Source: Syntrophaceae bacterium
GTDB taxonomy: Bacteria; Desulfobacterota; Syntrophia; Syntrophales; UBA2185
Length of the DNA: 12,285 nt
Reading direction: 5' to 3'
NCBI GenBank assembly: GCA_017885225.1
Contig: JAFNGM010000246.1
Coordinates: forward strand, 6,549 to 18,833
Part shown: piece by piece, positions 7,500 to 12,285 of the stretch
How positions within the stretch are numbered: position 1 is the stretch's first letter
Layout: each line of letters opens with the position of its first letter
The notes under the pieces: generated by a model
Told to the model about the DNA's origin: nothing
What the model saw: the letters and a program-made list of their open reading frames with translations, nothing else
Database searches by the model: none
Position numbers and translations under genes: made by a program

Positions 7500-8288
7500 T
7501 TTCCTTGGAATGAAGAGGACATCGGTCGTTCCTTGAAGAATGGTCTCATCGATTGTCGATCCACCAAGATCACAAATGTTGTATCCGACCCGCTTCATCT
7601 CCTTGAATACACTCATTTCCTCTTCCTATGCAGGATGAGACTGCCCGCATCCAACTTCGCAAAGAATAATAGGTAGATGGTGCCATTTTCTCAAGGAGCC
7701 AAGCATTCCTCTAAATACTCAATATTTGGCGCCCTCCACATCGATTTTGATTAAATGAGGTGTCACATCTATTCCGCTGGTATCGAAAGGCTTTAGTCGG
7801 ACACGAGCCTTCGTCATATCTGGCGTTGCAAGTTGCGAAACAAATGTGTTCCATCCAAGATTACCATTGCCAGCTATGAATATGTCCTCTTCTGTGTCTC
7901 TGTCGCTCAGACCAAAATCAAACACAGTAACGTCGAAAGGAGCGTCGCGGAATGTTGTCCTGCAGAGGTCGGCAAGATGAGCGACAGGTTCAAAAAGGTA
8001 GGCTGATCCCTTGAAACTCAGCCTTTCAGTAAGAAGGAAAGTGAAGTAACCGATATTCGCTCCAATATCAAAAATGATGCTGTCGCTGCTAACGTAAGGA
8101 TAGACAGCAGAAATTAACCTGTCATACTCATTCTTCCAAATCTCAAACCATTCCATCGCCTCCTTGTGAGTGACAGTGGTAGCAGAGTACTTTTTCTTTA
8201 AACGATAGGAAATGCGTCTTTTCAGTCGCATTACAAGTACATCGAATCCGTCTTTTCGCAAAATCTCAATCGCTTTACTTATGAGCAT
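7494..8288 (-). pseudogene. FkbM-family methyltransferase, broken by two in-frame stop codons
   Basis: The full-length frame is 264 codons plus TAA, a normal FkbM length, but codon 190 is TGA (7719-7721) and codon 221 is TAG (7626-7628). The frame is otherwise intact: SAM motif I IIFDIGANIGYFTF (71-84), LFEPV (98-102), the FkbM signature LIKIDVEGAKY (179-189), then after the TGA VFRGMLGSLRKWHHLPIIL. The C-terminus, TTDVLFIPRKA, is a typical family ending. Both stops can be explained by single transitions (for example CGA to TGA and CAG or TGG to TAG). The 189-residue product made today would lose the C-terminal part of the fold, so it is probably inactive. I start at the ATG at 8288 because AAGGAG sits 6 bases upstream; a TTG at 8303 would overlap that site. 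A sequencing error at two separate codons is less likely but possible. Confidence 0.87.
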
Positions 8289-8294
8289 CTTGAT

Positions 8295-8300
8295 CTCCTT
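8295..8300 (-). promoter_or_regulatory. Ribosome binding site of the FkbM cassette gene
   Basis: AAGGAG on the minus strand, 6 bases before the ATG at 8288-8286 and 7 bases after the GTTAGGC box. It rules out the TTG at 8303-8301 as the likely start. A cassette gene that carries its own close ribosome binding site right after the recombination point fits integron cassettes. Confidence 0.8.
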
Positions 8301-8307
8301 CAAGTAA

Positions 8308-8371
8308 GCCTAACGACCAAGCTCACCGGTGCGGCTTGACCGCTTCCGCTGGAGCGCTTGGTTGGTCAAAA
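8308..8371 (-). other. attC recombination site at the 3' end of the SPASM/radical SAM gene
   Basis: A 64-base imperfect inverted repeat. On the minus strand R'' is TTTTGAC (8371-8365; 5 of 7 positions match RYYYAAC) and R' is GTTAGGC (8314-8308), a perfect GTTRRRY. Nested pairing arms are CCAAGC/GCTTGG (8361-8356 with 8322-8317), CAGCGG/CCGGTG with one mismatch (8351-8346 with 8329-8324) and GCGG/CCGC (8343-8340 with 8334-8331) around a 5-base loop. An unpaired extra base sits between the R and L regions, a normal attC feature. The stop codon TGA of the radical SAM gene (8325-8323) falls inside the site. Orientation is the same as the second attC at 7430-7499. Confidence 0.8.
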
Positions 8372-9402
8372 CGAACTTCTCGTCCTCTCCCCTTTGACTC
8401 TCCCAAAGTTCTGTAAAACGTCTTCAGATAGTACCGCCAAGAAATTCCGTAAAACGGACTTCTGGTGGGCCAGAACGATATGATATCTATGCCTGCGTTC
8501 CTAGCCAGTTCTATGGCTTGCAGGATCATCCTCTCCTGGTCATTCCAATTGAAGAGAAGATACTGCCATTCAATTGTCGGCGTTGTTTTGCATCTCTGCC
8601 TGCGATGCTCCACGAGTTGTTTCATATTGTCGTATACCTTTGAGAAGGAGCCGCCACGTTGATACTTGCTCATCGTAAGATCATCGATTCCATCGATTGA
8701 AAATACGATGTGGTTTGCCAACATCGCAGCAGCGCGTTCTTTAACCGTGTTCAGCAGAAGTCCATTCGTGGAAATGCGTATGGCCAAATTCGGGTTGCTC
8801 TCTCGGAGGATATGAAGCTGGTCACCAACGTCAGGTGCGGCAAATGGCTCTCCTAAGTTGAAAAATGATAAAGATTCGATTCTATGTTTGCGAATGGTGG
8901 TGGCAACCTTTCGGATATCATCCAACGTCATACGGGTTGATAGCCTGCGCCCTTGGACTAAGGTTCTGTAGCAGGCCGTACATCGATAGGGACATACAAC
9001 TGTATTTTCAACCATAATGCCCTTTGTACACATTTGCCAGTTTTCCGTGTGATGACGAGCTTCATTTGGAGTAGTGAACCTCAGATCATAACAAGACGCG
9101 CATATGAGAATTGGCAGTCTTCCAGACGCCAGGCTGCGGCGAAAGTGTGTCGCCTTTGGGGAGGCGAGCACTTCCTCAAGACTTTCACTTTTCAGATCTC
9201 CGATATTTCCGGAACCATCATAGTCCTGACAGTTACAGGATACGGTCATGTCGGAGTTGATACATATGTTGTAGCCTGATTCACCCGACAGTGCCGCACA
9301 GTAGAAGCGCTTTCGCTTGGCGGCTGCACGAAACTCCAGTGCGCACCTTCTAACCGCACGATACGCTTTTTGACAAAAGTAGTTTAGCCGCTCCTCAGTC
9401 AT
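8323..9402 (-). CDS. Radical SAM enzyme with an N-terminal SPASM-like cysteine region
   Basis: 359 residues. The first 125 residues hold a SPASM-like region with Cys at 35, 47, 56, 58, 101, 104 and 125, including VSCNCQDYDGSGNIGDL (54-70) and LICASCYD (99-106), suited to bind auxiliary iron-sulfur clusters. The radical SAM core follows: CPYRCTAC (137-144) gives the CxxxCxxC motif for the 4Fe-4S cluster that cleaves SAM, then FNLGEP (181-186), STNG (211-214) and SIDG (235-238). SPASM domains usually follow the core, so this order is unusual though it occurs in some cluster-associated families. Substrate is unknown; from context a sugar or lipid-linked oligosaccharide is likely. The last 15 residues (FDQPSAPAEAVKPHR) are encoded by the attC site. 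The ATG start has no clear ribosome binding site upstream. Composition is richer in G+C than the genes on either side, consistent with transfer. Confidence 0.87.
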   Translation of the reverse strand: MTEERLNYFCQKAYRAVRRCALEFRAAAKRKRFYCAALSGESGYNICINSDMTVSCNCQDYDGSGNIGDLKSESLEEVLASPKATHFRRSLASGRLPILICASCYDLRFTTPNEARHHTENWQMCTKGIMVENTVVCPYRCTACYRTLVQGRRLSTRMTLDDIRKVATTIRKHRIESLSFFNLGEPFAAPDVGDQLHILRESNPNLAIRISTNGLLLNTVKERAAAMLANHIVFSIDGIDDLTMSKYQRGGSFSKVYDNMKQLVEHRRQRCKTTPTIEWQYLLFNWNDQERMILQAIELARNAGIDIISFWPTRSPFYGISWRYYLKTFYRTLGESKGRGREVRFDQPSAPAEAVKPHR

Positions 9403-9455
9403 AATGATAAAAGAAAACTAATTTGTAGAAGTTTTCATGGTATTATTTTATTTGC

Positions 9456-10967
9456 TCAATTTTTCATCCAACTCCAGAATTTTTTAATATCTCCCCACAG
9501 TATTTTGGGTTCATGTAAATAAATTTTATGTCTTGACCTTGCTCTTTTTGCTAACCTTGAAAAGCTCTTATTGTATTTATGAAAGGCTGCATTTATTTCA
9601 ATTTCAAGTTTCTCGAACTCTTCACTATCCATAGTATCAACTTTTCGAGTGATATCCTTTACATAATAATATTTAGGAGATACATTATAAAAATCTTCCA
9701 ACGTAATTTCGTTTTGAACTATACCTTTCTCAATTCCAATTTTAAATAAATCAGTCCCTGGAAACGGTCCATAGACGCTGAACGAGGCAAAATCTGGTTC
9801 AAGCTCTTTCATGAAGTTCAGAGTTTGGTAGACTTCTTCCTTTGTCTCTGAAGGAATGCCGATCATAAAATAACCGGTCCAATGAATACCCACTTTTCTA
9901 AATAGCTTTGCAGCAGCCCTTGCTTGTGATAAAGTTATTTGTTTGTTTATACGTTTTAGTACTTTTTCGCTTCCCGTCTCTATTCCTACCTTTATACTAT
10001 TGCATCCTGCAGCTTTCATCTTCCTTAATAATACCTCATCTACAAGATCTACCCTCGTATTACAATCCCAGTTGATGCCAATATCTTCTTTTAATAGTCT
10101 ATCACATAATCCCAACACTCTTTTTCTGTTAACGGTGAAAGAATCGTCTTTAAACGTGAATTGCTTTGTCCCAAAATCTTTTATAATGCGTTTCATTTCC
10201 TCTACAACATAATCAACAGAATGATAGCGAACTTTCCTCTTCCAAATTTCTGTAGCACAGTAGGAACAATTATAAGGACAACCCCTGCTACTCATTAAAA
10301 GTCCCATGTCTTCTGAGTTATAGGAATCTTTATTTAAAAGCAGGTCGTAGGCAGGAAAAGGGAGCGAGTCTAGATCATTAATAAATTCATGCTGTGGATT
10401 ATGAACCGTTGCTCCATTACACTTATATGAAATTCCTTTGATGTTCCTGAAATGATCATATATTTTTTTGGATGTCTTTTTATTTTCAATAACATTTAAT
10501 AATTCAGAAAATGTGATTTCTCCCTCTCCTTTAATTAAAAAATCCACATCAGGGCATATCTTCATTACTTCTTCGTATTTCAAGCTAATATGAGGGCCGC
10601 CCATCACTACTGGCATGCTTTTGTCATATTCTTTACAAAGAGAGGCAATTTTAAAAGCAGACGCCGCAAATGTAGTCCAGACACTGATCCCAACTACATC
10701 GGGTTTGAAATTATGGATTTTTCCCCTTACCTCTTGCCAGATGTAATGGCTACTATCCTTTAATGATTTTAGATATAATGGATAGCTGTCTTCCAAATGA
10801 GTGAAGTCCATTTTTGACGGATTTACATTAGCATCCGCATCGTAGATCAAAACTTTATGACCTTCATTTCGTAATACTGCCGCCAGATAGGCTAAACCCA
10901 AGGGAAAATAGCGATTATAGTAACCCATAAAGCGATAGAAGGGCGGGTCGATTAGAATTATATTCAT
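9456..10967 (-). CDS. B12-binding-type radical SAM protein
   Basis: 503 residues, in the BchE-like layout. The N-terminal cobalamin-binding-type Rossmann domain (about 1-160) starts MNIILIDPPF, continues with PLGLAYLAAVL (22-32) and GHKVLIYDAD (36-45), and has VVMGGPHIS (120-128) and KGEGE (146-150). It lacks the classic DxHxxG cobalamin motif, as is common in this class. The radical SAM core begins RGCPYNCSYC (228-237), with Cys230, 234 and 237 as the cluster ligands, followed by KVGIETGSE (326-334) and GYFMIGIPSET (365-375). Family members carry out methylations, cyclisations or other radical chemistry. In polysaccharide loci a modification of a sugar or of the lipid carrier is possible, but the substrate cannot be predicted. 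The ATG start at 10967 lacks a clear ribosome binding site. It is A+T-rich, like the polymerase gene upstream and unlike the radical SAM gene downstream (53-base gap). Confidence 0.88.
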   Translation of the reverse strand: MNIILIDPPFYRFMGYYNRYFPLGLAYLAAVLRNEGHKVLIYDADANVNPSKMDFTHLEDSYPLYLKSLKDSSHYIWQEVRGKIHNFKPDVVGISVWTTFAASAFKIASLCKEYDKSMPVVMGGPHISLKYEEVMKICPDVDFLIKGEGEITFSELLNVIENKKTSKKIYDHFRNIKGISYKCNGATVHNPQHEFINDLDSLPFPAYDLLLNKDSYNSEDMGLLMSSRGCPYNCSYCATEIWKRKVRYHSVDYVVEEMKRIIKDFGTKQFTFKDDSFTVNRKRVLGLCDRLLKEDIGINWDCNTRVDLVDEVLLRKMKAAGCNSIKVGIETGSEKVLKRINKQITLSQARAAAKLFRKVGIHWTGYFMIGIPSETKEEVYQTLNFMKELEPDFASFSVYGPFPGTDLFKIGIEKGIVQNEITLEDFYNVSPKYYYVKDITRKVDTMDSEEFEKLEIEINAAFHKYNKSFSRLAKRARSRHKIYLHEPKILWGDIKKFWSWMKN

Positions 10968-11039
10968 ATATTTTATTCAGACGTTAAGTATTATCTCTAT
11001 TTTCTCTATGATGTCTCCAAGTCTTGGCTGTAGGATGAG

Positions 11040-12227
11040 TCAGTCCCGAACTATGAGGTGATTAGTGAAGAGATTTATAAGAAAAAGAGGAAGGAGTAAT
11101 GAAAACCAAAAATCTATGCTGCGTATTGCGGGAACAAATAGAAAAGAAACAACCCCATATAAAACAACAAAATAAATTGCAATGCTATTAATATTTTTTT
11201 GTTTCAAGGCTGTTAAATCGATGACAAATAATATGATTCCGATAAAGTAAAATAGAACAAAATAGAAATATCCAAAGTCCTGAAAAGCATAAGACGAAAA
11301 ATACTGCGCAGGATTCCATTCCCACACATACTGACTTTTAGTAAAAAAATGCGGCATAGGCAGATGAAAAAATTTAAAAATAAAGTACAATGGCGCCAGG
11401 ATGGTAGAAAAACCATAAGTATATCCCGAGCATGTTTGAATCATTAACTGAAAGTTAACTAACCCCAATTTAAGATAAAGTAAAGTAGTGTCGAAAATTC
11501 CAAAACCCTCTAGTCGTTTTGTGGATAAATAATCTGCCAGGAGAACGAATAAGGCAATAAGCACCCAATATCGAATATTTTTTAAGTAACCTTTTTTAAA
11601 GCCGAGAAAAACATTGGCCAATAGAACTGCCATGATGGTTAAACGATCGAGAGAGAAAAACACTTTGATAAAAACTGCAACAAGCGCCACTCTGCTTAAA
11701 TTTTTGAGCCTTTGCGTATCAACTCCATCCAACTTTATAAAATTTAAAAGCCCCAAGGACATAAGATATATAGACAAAGGGGAGTATGTGAACATTTTAA
11801 TGATCCCAGGCAAACCTCCTTCGTCTGATGACAATAGATACGCAATACGGATCCCCACATCAAAATCACTGCTAAATATTTGTGAAATATATTCAATTGG
11901 TGAAGCAAATAAAAAGACCTGTAATATGTTGACTATTGTCCCTACAACAATGAATAAGTATGAACATACATAAAATATGTTATTGAAATAATATCGCTTA
12001 TCTTCTGGTATCTCCTCCTGCGATATCTTCTCCTGCGATGATCGAGCTAATCTTACCGTAAAATAGCCTAAAGCAGACCACAAAACACCTATTATATGCA
12101 TCCAAATCGCCTTATCAGTATTAATCGAGCTGGAAATCAAGGGGGTTTGATAAAAATATATGGGAAGAAATATTAATTGAGAGCAAAAAAAATAAAAATA
12201 AAGGTTATTGAATTTCGTGATTCTCAT
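11040..12227 (-). CDS. Wzy-like O-antigen/exopolysaccharide repeat-unit polymerase
   Basis: 395 residues, almost entirely hydrophobic, with about ten membrane helices (roughly 10-26, 42-60, 84-108, 145-165, 178-207, 218-233, 243-265, 273-288, 320-340, 348-366, 371-390). The pattern fits inner-membrane repeat-unit polymerases. The segment GYTYGFSTILAPLYFI (268-283) and the short motif FQDFGYFYFVLFYFIG (315-330) resemble the conserved loop and the following helix of Wzy-type proteins. These enzymes join undecaprenyl-linked repeat units on the periplasmic face. Sequence conservation in Wzy is poor, so the call rests on topology, length and position next to glycosyltransferases; a flippase is less likely because such proteins have 12-14 helices and other motifs. 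The ATG overlaps the stop of the upstream gene as ATGA, pointing to translational coupling. Confidence 0.75.
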   Translation of the reverse strand: MRITKFNNLYFYFFCSQLIFLPIYFYQTPLISSSINTDKAIWMHIIGVLWSALGYFTVRLARSSQEKISQEEIPEDKRYYFNNIFYVCSYLFIVVGTIVNILQVFLFASPIEYISQIFSSDFDVGIRIAYLLSSDEGGLPGIIKMFTYSPLSIYLMSLGLLNFIKLDGVDTQRLKNLSRVALVAVFIKVFFSLDRLTIMAVLLANVFLGFKKGYLKNIRYWVLIALFVLLADYLSTKRLEGFGIFDTTLLYLKLGLVNFQLMIQTCSGYTYGFSTILAPLYFIFKFFHLPMPHFFTKSQYVWEWNPAQYFSSYAFQDFGYFYFVLFYFIGIILFVIDLTALKQKNINSIAIYFVVLYGVVSFLFVPAIRSIDFWFSLLLPLFLINLFTNHLIVRD

Positions 12228-12285
12228 TTCACAATCATTCCGGTGAGTAATCCCATAAGTTCTGATAAATAATAGCGTGTTTTTC
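12224..12285 (-). CDS. 3' end of an unidentified upstream gene (partial)
   Basis: One minus-strand frame is open from the window edge to a TGA that overlaps the polymerase start as ATGA. It encodes 19 C-terminal residues, ending YYLSELMGLLTGMIVK. This tight overlap is typical of genuine operon partners. The ending is compatible with a glycosyltransferase, but the fragment is too short to assign. The polymerase's own frame is also open upstream to the edge, so the polymerase could in principle start earlier; the product of that extension is not hydrophobic and I do not favour it. Confidence 0.45.
   Translation of the reverse strand, partial: KTRYYLSELMGLLTGMIVK

Larger units (their letters stand above)
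7436..8313 (-). mobile_element. Integron-type gene cassette carrying a decayed FkbM methyltransferase gene
   Basis: Bounded by the expected integrase cut points (G^TTRRRY) in the R' boxes of two attC-like sites, giving an element of about 878 bases. It shows classic cassette anatomy: a single gene, same orientation as the attC sites, start codon about 25 bases inside the left boundary behind a strong ribosome binding site, almost no promoter space, and the ancestral stop codon inside its own attC. In a free circle its attC would join G to TTAGGC, giving R' GTTAGGC, the exact reverse complement of its R'' GCCTAAC. This agreement was not used to define the element and supports the call. No integrase gene or attI is in the window. 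The element is visibly richer in G+C than the glycosyltransferase genes downstream. Confidence 0.75.

Noticed and set aside
7719..7721. TGA read as selenocysteine or general stop-codon recoding
   Set aside because: A second, different stop (TAG) follows 31 codons later, FkbM enzymes have no selenocysteine at this position, and no suitable hairpin is evident after the TGA.
7719..8303. A shorter intact 194-residue FkbM gene starting at TTG
   Set aside because: The TTG at 8303 overlaps the AAGGAG ribosome binding site of the ATG at 8288, and the frame continues with family sequence past the TGA at 7719 to a TAA in the attC, so the gene is a truncated full-length gene.
10968..11039. Third attC between the polymerase and the B12-type radical SAM gene (ACTTAAC on the minus strand)
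   Set aside because: An RYYYAAC match is present but there is no matching GTTRRRY box or inverted repeat within attC distance.

Overview
The window is part of a surface-polysaccharide (O-antigen or exopolysaccharide) gene cluster. Every credible gene is on the minus strand, so transcription runs from the right edge (12285) to the left. The envelope-type genes (a YjbH-family outer-membrane protein, two signal peptides, a WcaJ/EpsE-type phosphoglycosyl transferase, a GT9 heptosyltransferase-like enzyme and a Wzy-like polymerase) point to a Gram-negative bacterium. Desulfobacterota (former Deltaproteobacteria) or a related lineage is my best guess, at low confidence, because no rRNA or housekeeping marker is present.

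In transcription order the genes are: the 3' end of an unidentified gene overlapping the next by ATGA; a multi-pass Wzy-like polymerase (12227-11040); a B12-binding-type radical SAM enzyme (10967-9456); a second radical SAM enzyme with an unusual N-terminal SPASM-like cysteine region (9402-8323); an FkbM-family methyltransferase broken by two in-frame stop codons (8288-7494); about 250 bp with no convincing gene (7429-7179); an intact FkbM methyltransferase (7178-6330); a GT9 glycosyltransferase (6320-5106); a GT2 glycosyltransferase (5077-4304); a polyprenyl-phosphate sugar-1-phosphate transferase (4261-2897); a small exported protein of unknown function (2808-2260); and a YjbH-family outer-membrane beta-barrel protein (2254-158). 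A 157-bp tail with possible repeat-like sequence reaches the left edge.

A plausible joint role: the phosphoglycosyl transferase loads the first sugar phosphate on undecaprenyl phosphate, the GT2 and GT9 enzymes extend the repeat unit, the FkbM and radical SAM enzymes decorate it, the Wzy-like protein polymerises flipped units in the periplasm, and the YjbH protein with its small exported neighbour acts at the outer membrane. No flippase (Wzx), chain-length regulator (Wzz/PCP) or OPX protein is inside the window.

The most unusual signal is integron-like. The broken FkbM gene lies between two attC-type recombination sites (8308-8371 and 7430-7499), both in the gene's orientation. It begins about 20 bp after a perfect GTTAGGC site with a strong ribosome binding site, and its ancestral stop codon TAA lies inside the next site's GCCTAAC box, which is the anatomy of an integron gene cassette of about 878 bp. 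The upstream radical SAM gene also ends inside an attC, which encodes its last 15 residues. Swapping the R' boxes between the two sites restores better complementarity in both, as expected if the FkbM cassette was inserted into the radical SAM gene's attC. No integrase is in the window. This looks like a small attC cluster lacking an integrase (CALIN-like) inside a polysaccharide locus.
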